Source: Hofstenia miamia (lineage: Eukaryota; Xenacoelomorpha; Acoela). From it: a stretch of 64,000 nucleotides of DNA. The stretch lies in the NCBI GenBank assembly GCA_004352715.1, contig SCFE01000082.1:42985-106984 (forward strand). The letters run 5' to 3'. Under the pieces are notes generated by a model that did no database searches, was not told the origin of the DNA, and saw only the letters and a list, made by a program, of their open reading frames with translations. Both the position numbers and the translations under genes were made by a program. This document shows, piece after piece, positions 44,413 through 57,200 of the stretch (its first letter is position 1; each line of letters starts with the position of its first letter).

Positions 44413-46609
44413 GAGTCAAAGCAAATCTATTGCTCAATGTATACAAAATTCTACAAACTAACACATGACAAAAGAAAAATAAAATATAAATAAATAAATA
44501 ACTACAAATTAATATGTACAATATATAATAATATTATCAATGTTTGTGTGAACGTTTGTGTAGGTGCTCAATGTTGGATGTATGTTTCGAATGCATGAAG
44601 TGTATTACCGTCCAATAATGTATATTGTTTTATTAGAAGAAACTGCTTCAATTTTTTCTAAATTTTTTATAGTTTTTTTCCATTCGCGTTTCATAATATA
44701 AATTATTCCAAATTTTAATTTATATATGATGAAAGCCATTAGAATTTTTATCTAAACACAGAAATTTTTGCGATGGCTCAATTAATTTCATTTAGTCATT
44801 AAGGAAAAGGAAAGATGTTTGTAGAGATTTGAATTTAAATAAGATAGATAGCATTTGCAGATGAATTTGGTAGAACGGAGATAATATTTTATATTTATTA
44901 CGATATACTGATGCTTCATCATGCTTTCGTGCAAAGTTTAGAGTTTTTATACACCAACTAAATGTCTTTGATAGAAGCATACGATGTTTCGAATTTAGGT
45001 TAGTTAAAAGAAAAGAACAGTATGGAAAATGAGACAAACAGAAAACATGTATCAGTTGTTTATGATAATTGCTTGATATTACATTGCGTAAGTGATAAAG
45101 ATATCTAATGCCTGCAGTCATTTTTTGAATCTTATTCAGTAGGAATTTTTCAAATTTTAATTCATTATCTATCTCCACTCCTAAATAGCTGACTGAATCA
45201 CTTTGCTTTATTTGTTTATTATTTATCTTTAGTTTTATATCACTTATTAGATTTTTTTGTGCCTTCGGTGAAAAAATTATAAATTGAGTTTTGTCAATAT
45301 TTAGTTTTAGTTGATTANNNNNNNNNNNNNNNNNNNNNNNNNNNNNNNNNNNNNNNNNNNNNNNNNNNNNNNNNNNNNNNNNNNNNNNNNNNNNNNNNNN
45401 NNNNNNNNNNNNNNNNNNNNNNNNNNNNNNNNNNNNNNNNNNNNNNNNNNNNNNNNNNNNNNNNNNNNNNNNNNNNNNNNNNNNNNNNNNNNNNNNNNNN
45501 NNNNNNNNNNNNNNNNNNNNNNNNNNNNNNNNNNNNNNNNNNNNNNNNNNNNNNNNNNNNNNNNNNNNNNNNNNNNNNNNNNNNNNNNNNNNNNNNNNNN
45601 NNNNNNNNNNNNNNNNNNNNNNNNNNNNNNNNNNNNNNNNNNNNNNNNNNNNNNNNNNNNNNNNNNNNNNNNNNNNNNNNNNNNNNNNNNNNNNNNNNNN
45701 NNNNNNNNNNNNNNNNNNNNNNNNNNNNNNNNNNNNNNNNNNNNNNNNNNNNNNNNNNNNNNNNNNNNNNNNNNNNNNNNNNNNNNNNNNNNNNNNNNNN
45801 NNNNNNNNNNNNNNNNNNNNNNNNNNNNNNNNNNNNNNNNNNNNNNNNNNNNNNNNNNNNNNNNNNNNNNNNNNNNNNNNNNNNNNNNNNNNNNNNNNNN
45901 NNNNNNNNNNNNNNNNNNNNNNNNNNNNNNNNNNTTTGTAAAATAATTGTTTAATTTTTCTACATCTGTTTGGAGGTTTTTTGTAGCATCAAAAGAATTT
46001 TTTGCGGTACTTATTAGGCATGTGTCGTCGGCATATTGGTAAATGTCGCTGTTTTTACCATGTTTTATTATATCATTTACAAAAATTGCAAATAAAATAG
46101 GGCCAAGTACAGTGCCTTGGGGTACCCCACGGTCAGTCGTAACATAGCTTCATTTTTTACAGTTTAATATTACACGCTGCTGTCTATTTTTTAAGAAGTT
46201 CATGATTACATTAATTGAGTTAGCACCAAAATGATAATTTATAAGCTTCTCTTGCAAAATATCGAAATTCATTGAATTGAATGCCTTACTTAAATCTAAT
46301 AATGCAACACTACTGCAGTTATTATGAGATATATTAGACTTTATTTGTTGAGTAATAGATAGAATTGCGTCTTGGGTGCTATGACCATTGCGAAATCCAA
46401 ATTGTTTATGCGAAAGGATGTTTTCAGGTTTTAGGAATGCGTTTATCTGAACATACAAATGTTTTCAAAGAGTATGCTAAAAGGATGTGTAATACAAATG
46501 GGTCTATAATTTTTTGNGAAAATCGAAATTTCCAAGTTCTTTGAATGTTGAATTTAAATGATTTAGTATTTGAGTTTTGTCTTTTACGGTCATATTATTG
46601 ATGTTTAAT
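44413..46609 (-). mobile_element. 5'-truncated LINE (CR1/Jockey-like) on the minus strand
   Basis: From right to left the frames give NYRPICIT (about 46500), QFGFRNGHST and LDLSKAFNSMN (46458-46150). After one TGA come GVPQGTVLGPILFAIFVND (about 46130-46075) and YQYADDTCLI (about 46045-46015). An N gap (45318-45934) follows, then SYLGVEIDNELKF and the C-terminal part (45178-44792). The polymerase motif YADD is intact. Its 5' end is cut at a TAA repeat (46610-46695), and its 3' end runs into an ATT-type repeat (44394-44412), as in LINEs with microsatellite tails. Confidence 0.85.
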
Positions 46610-46641
46610 TCATTTATTTATAATAAAAATAGTAATAATAA

Positions 46642-46694
<53 letters not shown>

Positions 46695-46695
46695 G
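46610..46695. repeat. (TAA)n microsatellite, imperfect
   Basis: About 85 bases of TAA/AAT units with a few interruptions, next to the truncated 5' end of the minus-strand LINE. Confidence 0.95.
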
Positions 46696-46968
46696 TTAAT
46701 ATTGAATTTATTAATGCTAATGAGATCCAATCCCTGAAAGCAGCCAAAAATGACCATGATGAAAGTGAGAATAGAACGCCAGCCCATTCCACCTAAAATT
46801 CTGTAGATAGAGTAACAACTATAAGATTTTTTAGCACAATATTCATGATTTTCACAAAATGTACTGATTCAGGTACAATAAATAAGATAAATTTTAAAGA
46901 TATATTATTTACTAAACCATAGAAGCAATCAAACTGTCAAATTAAATCAATATAAAATAAAAAAGTAG

Positions 46969-47949
46969 TTAAGCTGACGAATACGCGTGTTTTCTTATTT
47001 TTGTCATTGGAATGGCCTCCTTGTATTGCTTAAGACTACAGTTTGAAGTTTTGTGAAATTCTCCAAGATCAATTTGATAATAGTGAGTGTGGTAGGATAT
47101 GCAATCTTTTAGATTCACAAGACATTGAAATGTATATTTATTACTGCAATGCATGTCTTCATCTTTTGGTAAGCCTTTGCACACAGTAAAGTTGGAAGAT
47201 TCCACCATATGGTCTGTATCATAGAACACTTCTAACCCATGATGATAAGCATAAGAGGTAGAGCACGTCTCTTCAACCGCAAGCAATCGACATGGGGGTA
47301 AATGCACTACTGGATCAATGTAGTCGACAACGCGAAATGAATTATTAACCATTTGATCGTGGTTCATGGCATAGGTGTAGTCGCCCACTCGAGGTTGTCC
47401 AAAGGTATAAAAAACTATTCTATCTGCTAGAATAGGATAATCTATTACAATTTGCATTGCAGCCAATGATGCCAGCGCAGCTCCAAGCGAATGTCCGGTG
47501 ATCCACATTGAATAGCTGTCGTATTTCATTGCATTGTTTATGAAAGTTTTCTCTAGTTTTTGATAAATTCCCTTAAAGGCTACATTCCAATATTCCAAAA
47601 CATATCCTTTGTTATGAAAATTGTCTTTCTTCCAGAATGATGCTACTTGCTTAAGTAATTGAACAACGTCAGTAGTTCCACGGAATGAAAGTAAAATTAC
47701 TTTGCTATCATGGGACACTGCTGCAAAGGCAGAAATACTATTAGAGGTATTGTCTCTAAATGTTTTTTGAGTAATATTTTGCCAAATTTTGTCTCCAAAT
47801 ATATTAAACAGACAGGCTTCTGGATTATCTGCATATGCTGCGGCAGAAAGCAATGCCATCTTGTAAGATATATCCCTGTCGTATTCATAGGCTTGAAAAA
47901 GCTTTGCGGAAGCTATAATACAAAAATAAAAACTGATTCGCCTCAACAT
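46969..47949 (-). CDS. secreted class-3 (fungal-type) lipase, second copy
   Basis: A 326-residue single-exon gene closely similar to the 40455-41423 lipase along its whole length, and likewise intact. Residues 1-20 are a signal peptide (MLRRISFYFCIIASAKLFQA). FRGT lies at 89-92, GHSLG at 152-156 (Ser154), and the YIDPVVHLPPC Asp and YHHGLEVFY His complete the triad. The C-terminus differs from its paralogue (PMTKIRKHAYSSA). Likely role: extracellular ester hydrolysis, for example digestion of dietary fat. Together with the pseudogene at 28.8 kb it shows repeated duplication of one ancestor. The ATG at 47949 is chosen because it gives the signal peptide. Confidence 0.92.
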   Translation of the reverse strand: MLRRISFYFCIIASAKLFQAYEYDRDISYKMALLSAAAYADNPEACLFNIFGDKIWQNITQKTFRDNTSNSISAFAAVSHDSKVILLSFRGTTDVVQLLKQVASFWKKDNFHNKGYVLEYWNVAFKGIYQKLEKTFINNAMKYDSYSMWITGHSLGAALASLAAMQIVIDYPILADRIVFYTFGQPRVGDYTYAMNHDQMVNNSFRVVDYIDPVVHLPPCRLLAVEETCSTSYAYHHGLEVFYDTDHMVESSNFTVCKGLPKDEDMHCSNKYTFQCLVNLKDCISYHTHYYQIDLGEFHKTSNCSLKQYKEAIPMTKIRKHAYSSA

Positions 47950-49539
47950 TGTTTGGCTTGTGATAATCGTGATAATTTACTTATCTTAATTACACAAGCA
48001 CACACACACAACGTGTGAATAAATAGATTGAATTTAACCAAGTATTAAACTTAGGGAAATTTTGATTAAAAACTTAATTATTGTTTATAAAAAAAGTAAC
48101 AAAATTTTAAATTGATAGTATTTGAAGAAGTTTTAAACAGCATATGCTGTCGTTAGTTAGCAAATTCCAAATACATATTTCCACATTGATAAAAGAATGA
48201 TTTTTGATTTTTTCATGTATTATTTGCTCCTATTGTTTTAGTACATTATTGAGTGATATTTTTATTATATATACAACAAAATATTGCCTTGAAGATTGAA
48301 TTTAAGAAGCTATTTTAATATTAATAAAAATCTTTGGAATTCGCTTTAGTTTGAAGGCAAAACTTTTTAGTGATGCGTTAGCATTCATGCAGATAAAAAC
48401 AATCATGGGATTGAATTGGATTTCATCAATGTACACTTTTCAACAATTTACTTAACAGGCTCAAACCATCCTGAATCGCTCAAGTAATAAGTAATTCAAA
48501 AATCATACAGTCAACACAGCCAATCATCAATCACAATCAGATAAATGCTCTAAGTGTAAACAATGATGCTGACCTGTAGTTTAACGACTTTGGATAGTAG
48601 AAAAAAAACCAAATGTTGAAGTAATCGGTTTGTTAATTTATAAATAGCTAACAATAACATCCCTTTTGAATATCTCGATTTATCAAGAGATCATTGCAAT
48701 GTCATTAAGAAAATTATAGAAGTAGACAATGTTTTTTCAATAAACAAAATTATTTAAAGAAATGCTTAACACTAGAACCTCCAAGGGGTCAAAATTGACC
48801 CATAGATTACTTTCAACCCCAATCAAATTTTAAGCAATTATTCAAATATTTTGATAATCAGCGACATTTCCTTATTTTCCCTCAGCATTGTTTTGACCAC
48901 AATGAAGATCATATGCAAGTTATCAGATTGTTGATTAAATATTCTGAGAGTTTAACACAAGCAAAAATGATTAATTCTAGTGAGCCTAGTATGTAATAAA
49001 CAATGTTTGAATGATATTGGTAACCATATGATTCCTTTAGCTATCAAAAGAACCTACAATATGCTTTCTGGTTGCTATGTGTTGAAATATCTTTGATTTG
49101 ACTTGCATTAATGTTTGCAGTGGTTTCAAAAAATACACTTGATGATAAGAAGTTTGTGGTGCAATTCATCTTTAAAGTAATTAGTCAGCTAACTAATGTA
49201 GAAAATAGGAACGTACACAGGATTTTCTGACAGAGTTTCATCTCATTGGTGATCAAGATAAATGACGAAAAACAGAGCAAATCACCCTCCACTTTCTCAA
49301 AAAATTGAAAAAATATACCCTGAAAATACATCTCACCAATTATTACATCCAACTATTGCTGATACTACTACAATAATTGCGTCATTAACAAATTAATAAG
49401 CAAAAAAATGAAATACCGAAAAAAACAAAGAATAGAACAACAAAATGCAAGAAAATAGATACAATTAAGATAGTATTGATCAGACTATTACTAGAACTTG
49501 TAACGTTTCTTGTGAAGTTTGTATCATTCCATGCTGATT
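47950..49539. other. 1.6 kb without recognised gene
   Basis: Upstream of the lipase there is a CA repeat (47995-48010). A TTAA-preceded sequence with GGGTCAAAATTGACCC lies at 48766-48801 and is listed among the findings. No coding frame is supported. Confidence 0.5.
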
Positions 49540-51560
49540 TACCAATTTCTGTAATATAATCTCAAGTTAAATATGCACCAATTTCAGATTTAAATTAAAA
49601 TCTTTCTCTCAGTTGATTAAGTTTATTTGGAAGATTGTTCCAGATTTATTTTGCAGAATTCATTGATGAATTTTTCAAGAAGACATTCTAAATTTTATTT
49701 TTCCTATTGTAGAAGTTCTTTTATTTATTAAATTACTGTTAAAGAAGGGAATTCTATTCTATCATACAACATACATTTGTTATTAATGTTCCAGAGTTTG
49801 TGAGGGAAAAATATTAAATGGAATATTGAACATTAGTTTTGTGATTATTCAAGTTTTTACTTGTACATACTTTGTTTGCCCATCTAATTTGGGAATTGAT
49901 TTTTTTACATAATGAGTGGTCAGTTCCATTAAACAAAACACAACAATATCTAAAATAACTCATAAGCAATTCATCAGAATTACTTTCTTTTAGCATCAAT
50001 AACCATATTTAAAATTTTTCTTAGTATGGATTGAATGTGGTAGTTAAATTTAAACGTATTGAAAACATGATACTCAAGTATTTAAATTTTTCTATAGGTT
50101 CACTAGTTTTACCAGAAATACTTAACACTCTCCTGATTGTATAGTTTGAGTTAGATTTAGGAGATATAATACAAAATTCTGCTTTGTGAGGATTTAGTGT
50201 TAAATTAGTGTTACACAGTGCATTTTGACATAGTTATGTAAATCTGATAAATTTTTTCTAAGTTTGTAATCGTTTTTTCAAGTAATGTCCAACTTGTAAA
50301 AATGCAAGTATCATCAACATATTGAACTACATTGCAGGCTTGGCATATTGAAATTTTTAGATAATTGATGTATATTGTAAAAAGAAATGGTCCTAGCAGC
50401 ATAACTTGTACCTCATTGTATAATTTTTCCAATAAAAAAATTCTCTTGAACTTAACTCTTTGATATCAGGTACTTAAATAACTTCTAATAAATTCTCCTA
50501 CTATTATTTTCAAAGCCAATATGCTCTAATTTTTTTTAAGAGGATGTTGTGATTAATTGAATTGAATGTTTAAGAAAAATCAATGAAAAATGTTCCTAAA
50601 TATTCACTATTATCTAAACAATCCCTCCATTTTTTGTTAGCATAAAGCAAAGGAAATTTGTTGAAAAAGTAGTTTTTCCATGATTTTACTAAAGGGAGAG
50701 GTGATTGATATTTGTTGAATATTGCTAACATTTAAAGGATTATTCTTTTTGAAACAGGGAGTTACATTTGCTAATTTTAGCTGCATTGGGAAGGAGTTTG
50801 TTTTAATACAAGAGTTAATTATAAAACTTAAAAGTCATATGATTTGAGGAGCAAATTCTTTAATGCCCTAAGATGGAATTTCAGATTGGTCACAAGATTT
50901 TTTAGTATTAATCTTTGCAATTGATTTGAAAATTTCGTGCCTTGTTACATATCTGAAAAAACATTGATTTGTCTTAAGGCAATTTCTGGGACTTCTTGAT
51001 TGCAGAGGTATATAATTGCTCTAGTACTTTCCTAGATGAATAATTTCAGTGCTAAATGTATTTGCAATATCAACACTTTTAGTAATACTTTCCCCATTTT
51101 TGTTCTCAATGCAGTTTATACAATGTTCAGAATATATATTTAGGTTTGAAAGATTATTGAGAAAGTCTCATTTGTCTTTAGGTATAGAAAGCTTACTAAA
51201 AGTAGTATTTATATGATTCTGATGTGTTTTTCTAAGCACAATATTAGATTTGTTTCAAGCTTTTTTATGTAATGAATAGTTTTCTTCAATCTTATCCTTA
51301 ATAAAGGCCCTGAATGCCTCATTTTTTAATTCAAAAAGTCATTCAAGAAAAGAATTTAACCAGCATTTTTCCTTAATTTCATTAGCCCAATGTCTTTCTT
51401 TAATAAATACACATTTTTGGGACAATATGTATCAATGTAATAACTCACAGTATTAAATGACTGAAACATTTCATTAACATTGACATTGTGAATAGACATT
51501 AATCCAATTTTCTTTAGATAATTCATTAATCTCAAGACATTTGACTCATTTTAATTGCAC
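49540..51560 (-). pseudogene. degenerate LINE (endonuclease linker, RT and C-terminus)
   Basis: Reading right to left across many stops gives YIDTYCPK (about 51440), then a linker region. Next come FFIDFS and FNSINHNILLKKI (about 50590-50530, motif A), then LLGPFLFTIYINYL (about 50400-50350) and YVDDTCIF (about 50320-50295, polymerase motif). After LNPHKAEFCI the post-RT frame 49999-49814 follows, and IWNNLPNKLNQLRE (about 49640) closes it. All motifs are in the order of CR1/Jockey-type LINEs. The copy is old, with stops in every section. It is a different lineage from the LINE at 44.4-46.6 kb. Confidence 0.78.
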
Positions 51561-53913
51561 ACCACTAAGCAGAGGAAAACTAAATTGAAAAAAGCAATTG
51601 ATTTGCTTCAAAATAAGTGTTGTGCAATAATACAACTGGCAAGTTCATTACATGCTTTAACAGAAAGTGAAATAGCATGACTTAAACAAGAAGGCTTAGT
51701 CAGCAATAAATCATTGTAGATGGCTTAATAGATTAATATGTTTTAGTGTAAAATGTGTTTGAAATAGAAACTTTCAATTTTTCTATTGAAATATTGATAG
51801 TGGGAATAAAATTTATGAAAATCCTAGCAAGTTCTTAATAGATCAACAACATAATATGTAATAGTGAAATATCAGACAAAACTTTCCTGACAGGTATTGA
51901 TCATAGATGCTTTTCTAGATGATAAAGAAATGTCATCATTTATTACTTCATTTTTTCACTAATGTATTAACATGGCAAATTTTGTACATGTGAAATTGAA
52001 AATAATATTTCTCAGAGTATTAAATGAACTTAATTTCTTCTTATGATACTGAATATCCATCTCATTGATTTTCTTCAAAAAAACTTAATCATAATTTGAT
52101 TTTAGAAAAATATTGTGTAAGGTCAATCATTTATATAATAATATTTTCAGTTTTTATCAATATTTAACATGCTAATATTATGTTTTGTAATCAGGGCTGT
52201 TAAAATATTTAGTGCAATATTATTTTTGATTAAATATTTAAAAAATAAATAAGTGCACTTTCCAATTTAAAAAAATAAATTATTGCAATAAGTGCACTTA
52301 TTTTTAAATGTGATTCCTGAACTACTGTTCACTACCTAAACTACAATAGGATAGTAGGTTTTGTTTTGATTTATTATATGTAAAAGACATGTTTAAGTAT
52401 TGATTTTAAATTTGTGATTTAATTTAACTGCCACCAATTTAGCTTCAAAATTTGCCCAAACTAAGTTAGGTTAATTTCTTAATTAATAGCTTCCTGTGTA
52501 CTATAATTCTACTTTGTATGTATTAAGAATTAACATAAATCTGAATGCACAATGTGTTGTCCTAAGCTTTCTAAGTCAAATAAAAAATTCACCATTTCAT
52601 CTGCAAAAATTTTGCCATGCATTTTGACTGCTTACTGAGGTCTATACACAAAGTTTATTTCATTTTTCAGGAATCATGACTTTACATGTAAAGGGTTACA
52701 CAATGCTTTTTCAAATATGTTGCTAATTTTCCATTGTAAAAATTCCATTTGTTTAATTTGTTTTGCTAATATTCAAATACATAAATGAGAAATTTTTTCA
52801 TTAAACTGGACATTACAGACATAATATATGATAAAAGCAAACTAGTTTTCAGAAAAAGTAAAACATGGGTTATTGATAAAGATGAGTTAACATTAGAAGT
52901 TGTATGAAATATAGACTTACACATTAAAAATTAAAGTAGCTTTTTTAGAAAACATTAAACATGGTTTTATGCATAAAGATGCAATTTTGATTCCTAAAAA
53001 TTATGCATGCAATGTTAATAATATGATTTATACACACACATCCTTTTCAATATACAATATTATTATATTAGTTTTACATGATGATCTTCTCTCTACATTT
53101 CTTTTTCATTTATACAGTTTTTTCATGGCTGTACACATTGTAGACTAATACATTTTTTGTTGATTATTACATGACAATCTTCTTTTCTGTGTTTCTTTGT
53201 GGTTTATTTACATTTTAGGAGAGTATACACACTTGTAGATTGTGAGAGTACACATCTGTGAAAGCATGTATTTATTTTAAAAATTATTTTTACTTGGAAA
53301 TATTTATTGATTCAACATTTTTAAAAAGTTTTTTCAATTGACATGTGGATTGTCTGTGAAATCTGTATTTACTTTTTTCAGTGTTAAATAAATGTTTTTG
53401 CTTGAAAATAATTTTTAGTTATGATTTTTACCAAAAAAAAATAGAAAAATAATGTTCGTAAATTGAATTTTTCTATTATTTTAATTTTAAAATTTATTTT
53501 GCTTGGAAATATTAATTATGACATTTACCAAAAAAAATTAGCAAAAAATGCATTTGTAATTCCAACAACAGGAAAATATTTATGTAATGTGTATAAAATT
53601 TTTTACATTTTGATCAATAGATTGCAAGAATTCTAATCTTTTTGGATTTGGAAAATTATTTAACATCTGTGTATAGGAAAATTGATTACATTTTAAACAA
53701 TAGACTGCAAAAAAATTGTTTACCAACATAAAAAAATATGTTCCAATGATGTCAGAGATAGACAGACAGCCAAAGTACACAATTAAATCATAGTCACACC
53801 AGAAAAGGTCAAAGGTCAGATTGTTGGGGGGTCTCAGGCTCTTCATACAGATTTGTATGAAATTTTTAGAGAAGTACTCCACAGATTTAAGCCATGCCTC
53901 AGTAGTAAGAGAC
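51561..53913. other. 2.3 kb without recognised gene
   Basis: AT-rich. A hairpin-forming pair AAGTGCACTT occurs at 52250-52262 and 52293-52304. Bases 52600-53000 share scattered motifs with 57240-57500 (for example ATGAAATATAGACTTACA), so this region is related to the inverted-repeat element that follows. Confidence 0.5.
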
Positions 53914-54010
53914 GGGGAGAAGAGGTTCCTATGGGACACCCTGAAGTTTTTGTAACACCCCGTTACTATTTGCCACATGGAAATGAAGTGATTCTATTGG
54001 ACGCCATCTA

Positions 54011-54260
54011 GGGACGAAATATTTTTGACAAAATTAAATGGAACAAATTAAGTTTTTGACAAAGTTTTAGTTTTTTGTTTTCTAGGATTTGGGCAAATTC
54101 ATATAATTGATGACAAGAAATATTTTTGACAAAACTAAATTGAGCATAATAATTTTTTGAAAAATTTTTATTTTTGTTTTCTAGGATTTGGGCAAAGTGA
54201 TATAATTGATGACAGGGAACATTTTGACAAAACTAAATTGAGCAAATTAATTTGACATAT
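54011..54260. repeat. about 100-bp tandem repeat, 2.5 copies
   Basis: The unit contains TTTTTGACAAAACTAAATTG and TTTTCTAGGATTTGGGCAAA. CTAGGATTT occurs at 54082 and 54181, a 99-base period. Further single copies lie at 56990 (CTAGGATTTAGGC) and, inverted, near 60710-60770. Confidence 0.75.
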
Positions 54261-57200
54261 TTGTTTCAGACAATATAGTTATGACATGTTCATTGTAACA
54301 AGGTTTTTAATTATGCAACACTCTGTATTAAGGAAAATAATTCATAGATATAAAACCCAACACTTGGGTATAACATTTAATATTTTGTATAGAAGTATAT
54401 TTCAACATACATTAATATTAATCAAAGATATAGTATGCAAAGGACGGAATATAGATCTATATTCATCAATTGTGTATAATTTGTGCTAAATGTAAAAGTA
54501 TGCATTACACAATGGCTCTGAGTGATGAAGTTAAGCATTATGCAATATTCAACCTGTAAAATAACAAATGTTTGAATCAGAGAGATAATAATACACGTTA
54601 AAAGCATAATGTCTTATTTTGGTAATAATGCAAAATAATTTTTTGGAAAAAATCAAAAACTACTTTATGCAAAAAACTTGCAATTTCAAATATTTAAAAA
54701 AAATACTTGGTAAAACCCACATAGGTGTTTAAGACAAGACAAAAATGTAATTTATTCTACAATTTGGTTATAATTACCATATATATCATACTATTAAATT
54801 TGTCTTTTGTTTCAGTTTATCATCATTGTTAAGAAACAAACACAATGTGTATTTACACATTTCACATGGTCGCATCTAAATTAATGGTTAATAAACAAGT
54901 TGTTATTAAAAATGAGGTGACATTTACAATAAAAAACACATGACAATTACTTGTTTAAACAAATTCAATTAAAAATTAACAAACAAAAAATGTTTCTATT
55001 TATGATAAAGTCTATAATAAATTTAACATCAGACTGCAAATTTGCAGCAATTTATTAAAATAAAATTGATTCCATTTTAAAAAGAAATATCTGTAAAACT
55101 AACTAGAGATCATATTGCAAAAAGTGTTAAGAATCAAAACAATATCTGAGATTTAATTATAAAAATAGCTTTACATGTGATATTAAATATAACACATAAA
55201 AACAAAACCATTAATGCTTTGAAATACAAAAAACTCTAAATATACAACAAAGAATTGTCAAATTTAAGTGTATGTACATTTTTCTTTCCCTTTTTTGAAT
55301 GTTTATACTAATATTTTCATAAAATTGGCATTTTGTTCATTGCCTATGACGAAAAGATGTCTTCATTTTGACAGATTATTCAGTTTTTACAATGATTCAA
55401 GTGGTGGAGGTTGACTTTATTCAACAATGTAAGTCATTTGTGCATTTTAATAAGTTAATATTACAAATTTTGTTTCATATGATTACGAATTACTATAACA
55501 ATTTCACACATTTAATATCTTTGCTAACAAAAATTTGTATTAGACTTNNNNNNNNNNNNNNNNNNNNNNNNNNNNNNNNNNNNNNNNNNNNNNNNNNNNN
55601 NNNNNNNNNNNNNNNNNNNNNNNNNNNNNNNNNNNNNNNNNNNNNNNNNNNNNNNNNNNNNNNNNNNNNNNNNNNNNNNNNNNNNNNNNNNNNNNNNNNN
55701 NNNNNNNNNNNNNNNNNNNNNNNNNNNNNNNNNNNNNNNNNNNNNNNNNNNNNNNNNNNNNNNNNNNNNNNNNNNNNNNNNNNNNNNNNNNNNNNNNNNN
55801 NNNNNNNNNNNNNNNNNNNNNNNNNNNNNNNNNNNNNNNNNNNNNNNNNNNNNNNNNNNNNNNNNNNNNNNNNNNNNNNNNNNNNNNNNNNNNNNNNNNN
55901 NNNNNNNNNNNNNNNNNNNNNNNNNNNNNNNNNNNNNNNNNNNNNNNNNNNNNNNNNNNNNNNNNNNNNNNNNNNNNNNNNNNNNNNNNNNNNNNNNNNN
56001 NNNNNNNNNNNNNNNNNNNNNNNNNNNNNNNNNNNNNNNNNNNNNNNNNNNNNNNNNNNNNNNNNNNNNNNNNGCTATTTATTTCTATATTTAGAAAATG
56101 TAGTTTAAATCATTTAACCATTGCTGTTGTGTTTTTATAATCTCATACACAATTACAAGTATATTTTAAGTACTATATGTATACTTAAATTTATTTTATA
56201 TAGCTTTGATATTCATTTTCAATTTAAAAATTTACTTCTTTCATGCAAACTATGTATGACTATGCGTTTTGTAAAATCAATCAATTTAATCATTTTGGGT
56301 AAATATATTTTTTATGAAAATGTGTTAGTTTTGTAATTAAAAATGTTTTGCGAGTTTCATGACATCTAATTGATTCGTTTTTGAAATGGCATTATGTATT
56401 CATTTGGGATTATCAAAATTTTCTCATTGACTGAAAAAGAGAAATGTGAATATTAGCGTTTTTCAACATTGTAAAGCATTGAAAGCATTTTGTTTTTAGT
56501 CTAGAAATTTGAAGTTTTATTTTCCACTTTGTAGATCAATACATAAATGCACATGTTAGGAATAATATTATCAACGATTTTTATATCTTTTTTAAGGTTT
56601 ATACAATACATGTGTTATTATCTAATTTTCTCAGAATTCTGCATCTCATGAGCGTTTGAAAATTCATAAAATTTATTATTTTGAAAAGAAAGAAAAATGA
56701 TAATTTTTTACTTAATGCACTTTGTGTCAAGCCGAGGTAATTATTTGTTGCAAGATTTTGTTCTTTTAGTTGGCATCTCATAAATGTTTAATACTATTTG
56801 GGAAAGCAAACAAATTTTTATTATGTAAAGACTAATAAATATATCATTTTTTAACCACATACACTTTCTGTGAAACAATTCAAACCTTTGTTAAACATTG
56901 ATTGTATTCAGTGAATTGAAATATTTATTTTTATAAATAAAATCTGTATATATATATATATCTGTATAAAGTAAAATCTGAATTCTGATTTCTAGGATTT
57001 AGGCAAACTGATATTTTTGATGACAAGTTTCACTTATGGCAATGTCTTAAGCATGCAACACTATGCTTTAAGGAATTGCATTGTGGTAATACATTGCTGA
57101 CTAATCAAGGGTTTACCTCATGGTAGTGATTATAAATTATTGACTAGTGAATATTTTTCTTATCTGTAAAAAATTCCATTGTTAGCTGACTAATCACATT

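Noticed and set aside
52190-52320. CAGGGCTGTTAAA as a hAT terminal repeat
   Set aside because: No inverted partner or 8-base target duplication could be found nearby.
53580-53978. 132-codon minus-strand frame at the left inverted-repeat arm
   Set aside because: It overlaps the repeat arm, has no known motif and is not conserved as a frame in the right arm.
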